Assembly (NCBI GenBank): GCA_903848465.1
Contig: CAINGK010000187.1
Location: forward strand, 1-64,000
Direction of reading: 5' to 3'
DNA from: an uncultured Verrucomicrobiota bacterium
Lineage (GTDB): Bacteria; Verrucomicrobiota; Verrucomicrobiia; Verrucomicrobiales; Verrucomicrobiaceae
DNA: 64,000 nt
The notes under the pieces were generated by a model. The model worked only from the letters and a program-made list of their open reading frames with translations, had not been told where the DNA came from and did no database searches. The translations under genes were made by a program, and so were the position numbers. Positions 17,094 to 24,929 of this stretch are shown piece by piece (the first letter of the stretch is position 1; each line of letters starts with the position of its first letter).

Positions 17094-17551
17094 GCGGCAG
17101 GCTGCTGATAACGCGCATAACGCGCGCGTTGTTCCGGTGTAACGTTGGCGGGATCGAAACGGGGATCGGGAACCTGGTTGATGCGCGCGTAGATGACGTT
17201 CGCCATGTCTGCCGCGCAGCTTTTGATGTGCTCGGCCCGCTCGCCGGCAAAGAGATCGTCCACCGTACTGCGGAAGAGCTGCAGCCAGTGGTCAAACTGC
17301 GCACGGCCCATGGGCGTCTGCGAGACGAGCTTTGCATGCGCGGCGATGGGATTGCCGGTGAAGCCGCCCGTACGAAACAGCACCGTCTCCCAGAAGGCAT
17401 ACATCTTTGGCAGATGCGTGGTCCAGTTGGTCTGCGCGACTTCGTTGAAGATGAACCCCAGCACCTCGTCGGTGCGGATGCGGTCATAGAAGGTGTTCAC
17501 CAGTGTTTCGATTTCGGTGCGTCCGGCGATGTCAGGCTTGGTCTCAAACAT
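17090..17551 (-). CDS. Group III truncated haemoglobin
   Basis: 153 residues from the ATG at 17551, chosen because GGTGA lies just upstream and the sequence MFETKPDIAGRTEIETLVNTFYDRIRTDEVLG is the usual start of group III proteins; the ATG at 17569 adds six residues. The haem pocket includes LPKMYAFWETVLFRTGGFTGNP and a proximal His in the AHAKL segment. Group III truncated haemoglobins bind O2 or NO and occur in NO or anaerobic responses. It is the first gene of a unit with NnrS (4-bp overlap) and diverges from the exported haemoglobin-domain gene at 17705. Confidence 0.9.
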   Translation of the reverse strand: MFETKPDIAGRTEIETLVNTFYDRIRTDEVLGFIFNEVAQTNWTTHLPKMYAFWETVLFRTGGFTGNPIAAHAKLVSQTPMGRAQFDHWLQLFRSTVDDLFAGERAEHIKSCAADMANVIYARINQVPDPRFDPANVTPEQRARYARYQQPAA

Positions 17552-17653
17552 GCATTCACCATGCAACATTCACCGCCCCTGTCGCTGCTCTGTTTGTGCT
17601 CCGTTATGCGCTGGAATTGGCGTGCGCAAGCAACGCGCATCTCTGCGCAGGAT

Positions 17654-17675
17654 CGGTGCATTGATGCATCGCCGA
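17654..17675. promoter_or_regulatory. Candidate operator between the two haemoglobin transcripts
   Basis: CGGTGCATTGATGCATCGCCG is a near-dyad around TGCATTGATGCA in the divergent intergenic region. Similar TGCAT-containing dyads are known for NO-sensing NsrR-type repressors, and a half-site TTGAT also recalls FNR/DNR sites, but the match to either consensus is partial. It sits about 100 bp before the trHb3 start and 30-50 bp before the 17705 start, a plausible position for a shared operator. Confidence 0.3.
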
Positions 17676-17704
17676 TACAACTTATTAAATAGCCCAACCA
17701 AACT

Positions 17705-18301
17705 ATGAAACTCATCCTCTCATCCCTCGCCACCATCAGTCTCGTCATGACGCTGCTTGTCAATGCCGCCATGGCCATTGATCCCGCTGCGGTCGCCACG
17801 CAAGCAGCCACGAACACTGTCTGCCCGATCAGCGGCAAACCAGTCGATCCCGCCATCACCGCCGAATATGAAGGCCGGAAATGGTCCTTCGCTAAAGAAG
17901 CCTGCAAAACGAAATGGCTGAAGGCCCGTGAAGACAGCCTGTATCAAAAACTGGGCGGCAAACCCGCCATGGAGGCTGCGGTGGACGCCTTCTACGTCAA
18001 AGTACTGGTCGATGACCGCGTGAAGCATTTCTTCGACAACGTGAGCATGGACAAGCAGCGCCGGAAGCAGAAGGAATTCCTCAGCGCCGCCTTCGGTGGA
18101 CCGCTGCCATGGACCGGCAAGGACATGCGCAAAGCACACGAGGGCATGGGCCTCACTGTGGAGCATTTCAACGCCATCGCCGAAAATCTCGTGAACACTT
18201 TGAAGGATCTGAAGATCAAACAAGAGCTTATCGACCAAGTCGTCGCCGTCGCGCTTACGACCAAGGACGATGTGCTTGGCCGTCCGAAGAAGGCCAACTG
18301 A
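17705..18301 (+). CDS. Exported fusion: metal-binding-like domain plus group I truncated haemoglobin
   Basis: 198 residues with a signal peptide (MKLILSSLATISLVMTLLVNAAMA). Residues about 36-72 form a small Cys-containing domain (NTVCPISGKPVDPAI, GRKWSFAKEACKTKW) like YHS or heavy-metal-binding domains found in exported proteins. Residues about 76-195 are a group I truncated haemoglobin: LYQKLGGKPAMEAAVDAFY, VDDRVKHFFDNVSMDKQRRKQKEFLSAAFGG, KDMRKAHEGMGLTVEHFNAIAENL, with the proximal His in AHEGMGL. Placing a trHb in the periplasm with a thiol/metal domain is unusual. It diverges from the trHb3-NnrS pair, suggesting a role in periplasmic NO or haem handling, which is inference. Confidence 0.85.
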   Translation: MKLILSSLATISLVMTLLVNAAMAIDPAAVATQAATNTVCPISGKPVDPAITAEYEGRKWSFAKEACKTKWLKAREDSLYQKLGGKPAMEAAVDAFYVKVLVDDRVKHFFDNVSMDKQRRKQKEFLSAAFGGPLPWTGKDMRKAHEGMGLTVEHFNAIAENLVNTLKDLKIKQELIDQVVAVALTTKDDVLGRPKKAN

Positions 18302-18330
18302 GAGCTGTCCATCTCTCATTGACCCATACG

Positions 18331-18376
18331 CCGCCGCAGTGAGTGCCAGGAGCCCTTCGCTGCGGCGGTTTTGTTT
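18331..18376 (+). terminator. Strong intrinsic terminator
   Basis: CCGCCGCAG / CTGCGGCGG forms a 9-bp GC-rich perfect stem with a 20-nt loop, followed directly by TTTTGTTT. It lies 29 bp after the stop of the haemoglobin fusion and ends that transcript. Confidence 0.88.
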
Positions 18377-18426
18377 GATGAAAAAAGATGCTGAATCGAC
18401 CTCATGAGAGCGTTTGATCTCCCGCC

Positions 18427-19674
18427 ATGAGGTTTTCTCTTTTCATCACCGCTGCTTGTCTCGCCATATCTCTCCATGCCGAAAAAGTCGGCCCCTGGGA
18501 TCTGGATGCACTCAAAAACAATGTGCCTGCCATGAAGTGGGTGCGGCAGGATCAGCCGATTCAATCGCTGACCTATGCAGGTGAAAAGTACCAGGGCAAG
18601 GAGACCGAAGTCTTCGCGTTTTATGCTTCGCCCATCACGCTGGGAGAAGCGAAGCCCGGCACTCAGTTCCCCGGTGTGGTGCTCATTCATGGCGGTGGGG
18701 GCACGGCATTCGCAGACTGGGTGCATCTCTGGGCCAAGCGCGGCTACGCAGCCATCGCGATGGATCTGAACGGCTCGCGCCCGCCTGACCCCGAGTTTGA
18801 TCCCAAGACCGGGATGGCGCTTGGCAACGGGCATCGCGGCGTGCGCACGCGGCTGCCGAATGGCGGTCCGCCGCACGGGCATGCTGAAAAATTCGACAGC
18901 ATCACCACCCCTGACACGAGCGATGACTGGCCCTTCCACGCCGCCGCGAGCGTGATGCGTGCGCACACTCTGCTGCGCAGTTTCCCGGAAGTGGATGCCG
19001 AGCACACCGCCGTCACTGGCATCAGTTGGGGTGGGTACACGACCTGCCTCGTGGCTTCGCTCGATGATCGCTTCAAAGCCGTCGTGCCCGTCTATGGCTG
19101 CGGCTTTCTGCATGAGGGTGAGTCCGTGCAAAAGCCCAGCATCGACAAGCTAGACCCCGAGCACCGCGCGCTGTGGGTGAAGGAATACGATCCTGGCAGC
19201 CTGCTGCCACGCTGCCATGTGCCCATCCTCTTTGTGAATGGCACCAACGACGTCCACTACGTGCTCGACAGCTACATGAAGAGCTACAACGCCGTGCCCG
19301 GAGAGAAACACATCCGTATCCAGGTCAATATGCACCACGGCCACCAATCCGGCTGGGCACCGCAGGAAATCGGGATTTTCATCGACTCGAAATGCCGCAG
19401 TGGTGATCCTTTGTCGAACCCAAGCGCCCCTGTTGTGTCCGGCGATCACGTCACTATCACATGTGAGAGCAAAGTGCCGCTCAAGAAAGCCGAGCTCAAC
19501 TATACCACTGACAACGGCCTGCGCTCCAAACGCGAATGGAAATCCGTACCCGCCACCATTAAAGATGGCACCATCACCGCCCCCAAACCACCCGCAGATG
19601 CCAACACCTGGTTCATCACCGTCACCGATAAACGCGATGCGATGGTGAGCACGGTGGTGGAGTTTGCGAAGTGA
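18427..19674 (+). CDS. Exported alpha/beta hydrolase, acetylxylan-esterase-like
   Basis: 415 residues with a signal peptide (MRFSLFITAACLAISLHA). An oxyanion-loop region VVLIHGGGGTAFADWVHLWAKRGYAAIAMDLNG and the nucleophile elbow GISWGGY identify an alpha/beta hydrolase. Later acidic and basic elements are LFVNGTNDVHY (Asp) and VNMHHGHQSGW (His). The C-terminal about 85 residues look like a small beta domain. The family includes acetyl-xylan esterases and related carbohydrate deacetylases. Its stop overlaps the possible GTG of the next gene, suggesting one operon with the HGSNAT-like membrane protein. Confidence 0.82.
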   Translation: MRFSLFITAACLAISLHAEKVGPWDLDALKNNVPAMKWVRQDQPIQSLTYAGEKYQGKETEVFAFYASPITLGEAKPGTQFPGVVLIHGGGGTAFADWVHLWAKRGYAAIAMDLNGSRPPDPEFDPKTGMALGNGHRGVRTRLPNGGPPHGHAEKFDSITTPDTSDDWPFHAAASVMRAHTLLRSFPEVDAEHTAVTGISWGGYTTCLVASLDDRFKAVVPVYGCGFLHEGESVQKPSIDKLDPEHRALWVKEYDPGSLLPRCHVPILFVNGTNDVHYVLDSYMKSYNAVPGEKHIRIQVNMHHGHQSGWAPQEIGIFIDSKCRSGDPLSNPSAPVVSGDHVTITCESKVPLKKAELNYTTDNGLRSKREWKSVPATIKDGTITAPKPPADANTWFITVTDKRDAMVSTVVEFAK

Positions 19675-19694
19675 CAGCCGCTGTTCTTCAAATC

Positions 19695-20813
19695 ATGGCG
19701 ACTCCCACACCTCCCACTCCATTTCGCCTAGTTTCCATCGACGCCCTGCGTGGCTTTGACATGCTCATGATCGCCGGCGCAGGTGCGGTGATTCATCAGC
19801 TCGATGGCAAAACAGGCTGGCCTTGGGTCGATGCGGTGGCGAAACAGTTCACGCATCCTGCGTGGTTTGGTTTCACGTTCTATGACTGCATCTTCCCGTT
19901 GTTTCTATTCCTCGCGGGAGTGTCGATTCCGTTTTCGCTGAGCAAGGCCATCGCTCAAGGCACACCGAAAAGCACGCTGTATCGAAAGACCTTCGTGCGC
20001 CTGCTCATCCTCATCGCGCTCGGCTTTCTGGACAAGAACGCGCCGATCCCGTTCTTCGATCCACATCACATGCGCCTGGGCAGCTTGCTGGGGCGCATCG
20101 GCCTCGCGGGCTTTGTCAGCGTGGTGCTGTATTTGAACCTCAGCTCGGTGAAACGCCTCTGCGTGGCCAGTGGCATCCTGCTGGCTTATTACGCCGCATT
20201 GTTTTTGGTGCCGGTGCCAGGCTTCGGTGCGGGGAATCTCTCGTTTGAAGGCAACCTCGTCGGCTGGTTTGATCGCACTTACCTTCTGGGCCGCCTGCTG
20301 CAAGGGACGTATGACGAGCTGGGCCTGCTCACGCAATTCCCCGCGATGTGCCTGACGATGTTCGGCGTCTTTGCGGGTGAGATCCTCAAAGGCGACACGA
20401 GCACCCCGGCGGCAAAATTCCGCCAGCTTCTGCTCGCCGGTGCTGTCTGCATCGCGCTCGGCCTGCTGTGGAGCCTGTACTTCCCCATCGCCAAACGGCT
20501 GTGGACGAGCTCCTTCATTCTGCTGACCACTGGCATCTCCTTCACGCTGCTGGCCATGTTTTACGACGTCATCGACCTGTTGAATTTCAAACGCTGGTCT
20601 TTCCCGCTCGTCGTCGTCGGCATGAACAGCCTTACCATCTACATGGCCTATCATTTCATTGATTTCGGCCACACCTCCAAACTCCTCTTCAGCGGGCTCT
20701 ACCAACCGCTGGATCCTAAATGGTACAGCGTGCTCGAAAGCACCGGCGCGTTGCTGCTCGTCTGGCTCTTCCTCTTCGCGCTCTACCGTCGGCAGATCTT
20801 CTTCAAAGCGTGA
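19695..20813 (+). CDS. HGSNAT-like / DUF5009 membrane protein
   Basis: 372 residues from the ATG at 19695; the track start 19671 is a GTG that overlaps the previous TGA (GTGA). The N-terminus reads RLVSIDALRGFDMLMIAGAG, the signature of heparan-alpha-glucosaminide N-acetyltransferase-like and NagX-like proteins (COG4299). It has about 10 helices, with an FYDCIFPLFLFLAGVSIPFSL helix and a GRIGLAGF segment. In the lysosome the relative HGSNAT acetylates terminal glucosamine of heparan sulfate; bacterial members are largely untested. It follows an esterase gene and precedes a flavoprotein gene. Confidence 0.82.
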   Translation: MATPTPPTPFRLVSIDALRGFDMLMIAGAGAVIHQLDGKTGWPWVDAVAKQFTHPAWFGFTFYDCIFPLFLFLAGVSIPFSLSKAIAQGTPKSTLYRKTFVRLLILIALGFLDKNAPIPFFDPHHMRLGSLLGRIGLAGFVSVVLYLNLSSVKRLCVASGILLAYYAALFLVPVPGFGAGNLSFEGNLVGWFDRTYLLGRLLQGTYDELGLLTQFPAMCLTMFGVFAGEILKGDTSTPAAKFRQLLLAGAVCIALGLLWSLYFPIAKRLWTSSFILLTTGISFTLLAMFYDVIDLLNFKRWSFPLVVVGMNSLTIYMAYHFIDFGHTSKLLFSGLYQPLDPKWYSVLESTGALLLVWLFLFALYRRQIFFKA

Positions 20814-20869
20814 TGGAACTGGAAAACCAACCCGTACCAAGATAAGCCCTTTTGTGGCGTATCTCCTTC

Positions 20870-22345
20870 ATGCGCGCAAATCCCACTGCCCTGACACGCC
20901 GGCGAATGCTGCAAACCACCACGGGGGCATTGCTCGCGGGTGCGGTCGCTCATGCTGAACCTGCGAAAAAGAAACGCGTCATCGTCATCGGCGGTGGCAT
21001 CGGCGGCTTGAGCTGTGCGTTTGATCTGATGGAGCGCGGGCATGATGTGACCCTTCTTGAAGCATCGCGCCGCACCGGCGGGCATGTGAAGACCATTTAT
21101 GATCCGCTGCCAAATGGTTTGTATGCGGATGTCGGCGCGGAGCAGTTTACCAATCCCGGCTATGATACCTACCGCGAGTGGGTGCGGAAGTTTGATTTGC
21201 CGGTGCTGGCCTATGAACGGCGGCGGAAGATGTATGCCAATGTGCGCGGCCAGTGGCGCACGGAGGAGGAGCTGGCAGATGCGAAGATACAACGCGAGTT
21301 CGGCTTCAATGAACGCGAAGTGGCCTACATGCAGGATCACGGCTGGAAGAACATTCCGCGCCTGTACTTCGGCCCCATGGCGGATAAATTTAAAGATGAG
21401 TATCAGCCCTTTGGAATCGGCTTGGATGAGCTGGATCACGTGGTGCTGGGAGACTGGCTCGTGGAGCAGGGCGCGTCTGAAACCGGGCGTGGGTACTGCG
21501 GCGGATCACGTCTCAGCAGCAAGGAGAAACCCGCCACTGCGGGCGATGTCTCCGCGCTCTACCGCATCTGGCAGGAGTCCATCGTGAAGATGCGCGGGCT
21601 GCCCGTGTTCAAGCGCGAGGTGTTTCGTCTCAAAGGCGGCAATCAGCTCCTGCCGGACACCTTTGCCAAACATCTCGGTGATCGCGTGCGCAAGAACTGC
21701 CTCGTCACCGTGCTGGAGCACGATGCAAATGGAGTCACGGTCACCTTCGCCGAAGGTCCGGACAAGAAGGAGCAGACGCTGAAGGCGGACTACGCCGTGA
21801 TTTGCGTGTCCCCGATGGTGATCGCGGGCATTAAAGTCTCGCCGGGCTGGCCGGAGGAGAAGAAGTTTGCGCTGGAGCACACGCCCATGGGCATGCAGTC
21901 GCGCATCGTGCTGCAGGCCAAGACACGATTCTGGGAAGGCGACAACCTGCCGAGCATCAACCTCGAAACCGGCAACAGCACCATGGGCCTCGTCTATGAA
22001 TGCGCGCATGAAGTTGCTGGTGACAGCTGCGTGCTCATGGGCAGCGGCCCGCCCGCACTGGCCCCTGCGGATGCACTCGCCGCCTTCCGCAAATTTTACC
22101 CCGGAAAAAATAAAGACACGATTGAGCAGGTCATCGTGCATGAGTGGTGGAAGGAGGAGCCGCTGGCCCTCGGCTGCGAGCGGCATGCCTTCGCCCTCGG
22201 CAAACTCGCACAGGTCTGGCCGCATCTCATCCGGCCCATCGGTCGCGTGCATTTTGCCGGAGCTGCGTATGACAATCTTCCCTGGGGCCAGGATGCCGCC
22301 ACGAGGTCAGCGCGGCGGGTGACGCTGGCGATCGATGCGGCGTGA
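20870..22345 (+). CDS. FAD-dependent amine-oxidase-like oxidoreductase, Tat-exported
   Basis: 491 residues from the ATG at 20870; the track start is a TTG. A Tat-type signal (TRRRMLQTTTGALLAGAVAHA) precedes the dinucleotide-binding motif VIVIGGGIGGLSCAFDLMERGHDVTLLEA (about residues 38-65). The flavin-containing amine oxidase pattern continues with DVGAEQF and a C-terminal GRVHFAGAAYDNLPWGQDAA. It may oxidise amines or act as a desaturase-like enzyme; the substrate is unknown. It lies 56 bp after the HGSNAT-like gene and may be in one transcript. Confidence 0.85.
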   Translation: MRANPTALTRRRMLQTTTGALLAGAVAHAEPAKKKRVIVIGGGIGGLSCAFDLMERGHDVTLLEASRRTGGHVKTIYDPLPNGLYADVGAEQFTNPGYDTYREWVRKFDLPVLAYERRRKMYANVRGQWRTEEELADAKIQREFGFNEREVAYMQDHGWKNIPRLYFGPMADKFKDEYQPFGIGLDELDHVVLGDWLVEQGASETGRGYCGGSRLSSKEKPATAGDVSALYRIWQESIVKMRGLPVFKREVFRLKGGNQLLPDTFAKHLGDRVRKNCLVTVLEHDANGVTVTFAEGPDKKEQTLKADYAVICVSPMVIAGIKVSPGWPEEKKFALEHTPMGMQSRIVLQAKTRFWEGDNLPSINLETGNSTMGLVYECAHEVAGDSCVLMGSGPPALAPADALAAFRKFYPGKNKDTIEQVIVHEWWKEEPLALGCERHAFALGKLAQVWPHLIRPIGRVHFAGAAYDNLPWGQDAATRSARRVTLAIDAA

Positions 22346-22353
22346 TGGCGGAG

Positions 22354-22513
22354 GTACGATGGATTGGCTTCGCCTGTCCGTCGATCAGCGCTCACACAAG
22401 CTGCATCGTCATCAAATCGACAGGCAGGAGTCTTTGACACGTCGGTTTGAGGTCTGGAGGGAACGTGCGTGCCAGCGGTGCCGCTGATCGACGGGCAGGA
22501 GTGCCCATCGTAC
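22354..22513. repeat. 160-bp element with imperfect terminal inverted repeats
   Basis: The ends are GTACGATGG... and ...CCATCGTAC, and further in both arms carry CCTGTCCGTCGATCAGCG (left) and its near-complement (CCTGCCCGTCGATCAGCG, right). A partial direct copy of the right arm (CGACAGGCAGGAGTC) occurs in the middle. This architecture suits a MITE or REP-like non-coding element. No other complete copy is seen in the window. It fills the gap between the amine-oxidase-like and SDR genes. Confidence 0.65.
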
Positions 22514-22588
22514 TTCCAAGCGGCCAGAAATCTGCACAAAAACGCACGCTTCATTCGACGCCTCGCGAAGTGCCGCTAGGGTCGGCGG

Positions 22589-23383
22589 ATGGACAAACAA
22601 TGGAACGACAAGATCGTCATCGTCACCGGCGGTGGCGGCGGCATGGGACAGAGCGCAGCGAAGCGATTTGCGGACGCAGGCGCGAAAACTTTCATCTTTG
22701 GCAGAACGCTGGAGTCACTGCAGGCCACGGCGGCACTCTCGCCGCTCATCACTTCCATCGTGTGTGACGTCGCCGACTCCGCCAGCGTGGCCGCCGCGCT
22801 CGCGCAGGTGCTGCAGCATGGGCCGATTGCCGCCTTGATCCACACCGCCGGCATCAACACCCCCGACCGCTTCATGGCGCATGCCGATCCGAGCAAACTC
22901 GCCAGCGAATCTAGCTGGCGCAGCGTGCTGGATGTGAATGTGATGGGCGTGGTGAACATGATCCAGGCCGTGTCCAAACCGATGGCAGAAAGCGGCGGCG
23001 GCAGGATCGTCGTTGTCTCCTCCACCGCTGGGCATGGCTTTGACTCGTTTGCTGGCGTGCCTTACACCGCCAGCAAGTGGGCCGTGCATGGCCTGCTCTT
23101 CACCGCCCGCATGCAGCTCAGCGCGTATGGCATTGTCCTTTCTGAATACGCCCCCGGGGAAGCCCTCACGCCTCTCGTGGAAAAGCGTCCTGTAAAGCCC
23201 ACCACCGAGCACCGCAGCGCCATGATCCAGACGGAAGACTGCGCCGAGACACTCTTCTTCATCGCATCGCAAGCACACTGTATGAGTGTCCTCCAGCTCC
23301 CCGCGTATCAGCCTTTCGGCGGCATGCCGCCGCAGATCACGGCACCGTGGCTGGCGGGTTTGGATATTGGTCCGAAGCGCTAA
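22589..23383 (+). CDS. Short-chain dehydrogenase/reductase (SDR)
   Basis: 264 residues. The cofactor loop is TGGGGGMG (residues 13-20), IHTAG replaces the NNAG region, the catalytic Ser is in VVVSSTAG, and Tyr-Lys in YTASK. A downstream AEYAPG-like SEYAPGEALTPL segment replaces the usual PG loop. It is cytoplasmic and distinct from the SDR at 10156. It is preceded by the inverted-repeat element at 22354-22513, so it probably has its own promoter. Confidence 0.9.
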   Translation: MDKQWNDKIVIVTGGGGGMGQSAAKRFADAGAKTFIFGRTLESLQATAALSPLITSIVCDVADSASVAAALAQVLQHGPIAALIHTAGINTPDRFMAHADPSKLASESSWRSVLDVNVMGVVNMIQAVSKPMAESGGGRIVVVSSTAGHGFDSFAGVPYTASKWAVHGLLFTARMQLSAYGIVLSEYAPGEALTPLVEKRPVKPTTEHRSAMIQTEDCAETLFFIASQAHCMSVLQLPAYQPFGGMPPQITAPWLAGLDIGPKR

Positions 23384-23417
23384 CTGCTTTTATCCTCCTC
23401 TTCCTCCTGCTCATACT

Positions 23418-23452
23418 CTTCCTCCCGGAAGGATCCGAGCCAAGGGAGGAAG
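23418..23452 (+). terminator. Possible hairpin after the SDR gene
   Basis: CTTCCTCCC / GGGAGGAAG forms a 9-bp stem with a 17-nt loop in a purine/pyrimidine-rich region that has further weak pairing (CCTCTTCCTCC / GGAAGAGGAA). No U-run follows on the plus strand, so it is at best a Rho-dependent or structural element. Confidence 0.35.
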
Positions 23453-23506
23453 AGGAAGAACAAGACTCTGAAAAGACACCGCCCTATCTGCGTTCACACC
23501 GCACTC

Positions 23507-24796
23507 ATGATCCGCGCTCTTTTCCTTTATCTCACTTTCGCGATCTTCACGGTCAAAGCCGCCGACCTCTCCGTTGCCGCTTATCCCTCCATTCAGGAGG
23601 CGCTGAATGCGAATCCGAACCGCATGCTCTTTGTGCCGGCGGGAGATTACGTGATCACCGCGAAGATTCGCATCCGTGGCGAGCGCAGCGGGTTGTTTGG
23701 TCCCGGGCGCATCATTCAGCAGAGGGCGGATCAGCCGATCATCGAGATCGAGAATGCCAACAGCGCGGAGATTCGCGACCTCACGCTCACGCGGCCGGAG
23801 GGGGAGATGGAGTCTCGCAACGAAGGCGTGCTGGCCATGAAGTGTCGCGACCTCGTGCTCGACAACGTGCGTGTCATCGACAATCGCAGCCCCGCCGCTG
23901 CCATCAGTGTGCGCGAGAGCAAGGACACACGCATCAGCCGCTGCCTAGTGCGCAATTACATGCGCCTGAGCATTGACGACCGCACGGCCAACAAGGAGCT
24001 GGGCTACGCCTTCAACTGCACGGATGGCACTGGCATCAGCGTGAGCTACAGCACCGGCACGCTGATCGAAGGCAACCGCGTCATCGAGGACAACTTCGTA
24101 CCCACCTCGGAGATCAAGGCGAAGCACAAGCTCGGCGACTTCGTGAAGAAGAACGCCGAGAAAGGTGCCATCATCAATCAGCAGATGTGGGATGCGAACT
24201 ACACCGACGCCTGGCAGCAGGGCTCAGGCATCATCGTCACCGCGCCGGAGGTGAGCGATCTCACGCGGGTGATCGGCAACCACATCGAGAACGCCGCGCA
24301 GGGTTTGGACATTCATTCAGACCACGTCATCGTGTCGCAGAACATCATCACCAATGCCTTCATCGGCATGAAGGCCATGCACGGCTCGCGCAATGTCCTC
24401 ATCACCGGCAATCAGTTCGTGCGCAATTCGCTCTGGGCCATCGGCCTCATGCCCGGTGCCGCTGCGCACCCTGCCACCGACGACAAACCGGAGAACACCG
24501 ATGGTGGCTCCGTCATCAGCAACAACATCATCTCCGACTTCGGCTACGGCGACGCCCACTGGATCTGGGGCGATGAACGTTCCACCATCAAATTTGACAC
24601 CGGCCAGCAACCCGATGATCCGCCGCTCGCTGACGTCATCATCACCGGGAACGTCATTCACTGCCTCGGCAAACCGCGTTACAAATACGCCGTCATCATC
24701 CCCGGCGGTCCGAACGCGCCACGGGGGCTGCATTTCTCGAACAACCTGTTTCATCCCGGCACGCAGGGCGTGTGCAATGGGGAGCTGCCGGAGTGA
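23507..24796 (+). CDS. Exported right-handed parallel beta-helix protein
   Basis: 429 residues with a signal peptide (MIRALFLYLTFAIFTVKA). The body is a beta-helix: repeated short strands such as IEIENANSAEIRDLTLTRP, VLDNVRVIDN, ISVRESKDTRISRCLVRNY, GTLIEGNRVIEDN, LTRVIGNHIENAAQGLDI, VIVSQNIITNAFIGMKAM and NVLITGNQFVRN. NosD-like and polysaccharide lyase/hydrolase folds share this shape. No catalytic residues can be assigned with confidence, so it could be an enzyme acting on polysaccharide or a binding protein. It stands alone between the SDR gene and a repeat element. Confidence 0.82.
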   Translation: MIRALFLYLTFAIFTVKAADLSVAAYPSIQEALNANPNRMLFVPAGDYVITAKIRIRGERSGLFGPGRIIQQRADQPIIEIENANSAEIRDLTLTRPEGEMESRNEGVLAMKCRDLVLDNVRVIDNRSPAAAISVRESKDTRISRCLVRNYMRLSIDDRTANKELGYAFNCTDGTGISVSYSTGTLIEGNRVIEDNFVPTSEIKAKHKLGDFVKKNAEKGAIINQQMWDANYTDAWQQGSGIIVTAPEVSDLTRVIGNHIENAAQGLDIHSDHVIVSQNIITNAFIGMKAMHGSRNVLITGNQFVRNSLWAIGLMPGAAAHPATDDKPENTDGGSVISNNIISDFGYGDAHWIWGDERSTIKFDTGQQPDDPPLADVIITGNVIHCLGKPRYKYAVIIPGGPNAPRGLHFSNNLFHPGTQGVCNGELPE

Positions 24797-24817
24797 GTTG
24801 GCAGACACGGGCGCTAT

Positions 24818-24904
24818 GCGTTCTGGAGTGCTCCAGTCCTCTGGAGCTTTGTGCAGGCCAAAGGACGTTCGAAAGCGCCGGAGGAGCGGCGCGCTCCAGG
24901 ACGC
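24818..24904. repeat. 87-bp imperfect palindromic repeat element
   Basis: The left end GCGTTCTGGAG...CTCC is mirrored by the right end GGAG...CTCCAGGACGC. Inside are small palindromes CTGGAGTGCTCCAG and CTCCAGTCCTCTGGAG, plus GAGCGGCGCGCTC. It is followed by CGCGATTTTTTT, so it may also serve as a terminator for the beta-helix gene. It looks like a dispersed palindromic repeat rather than unique sequence. Confidence 0.55.
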
Positions 24905-24929
24905 TCTCGCGATTTTTTTGATCTCCTAC

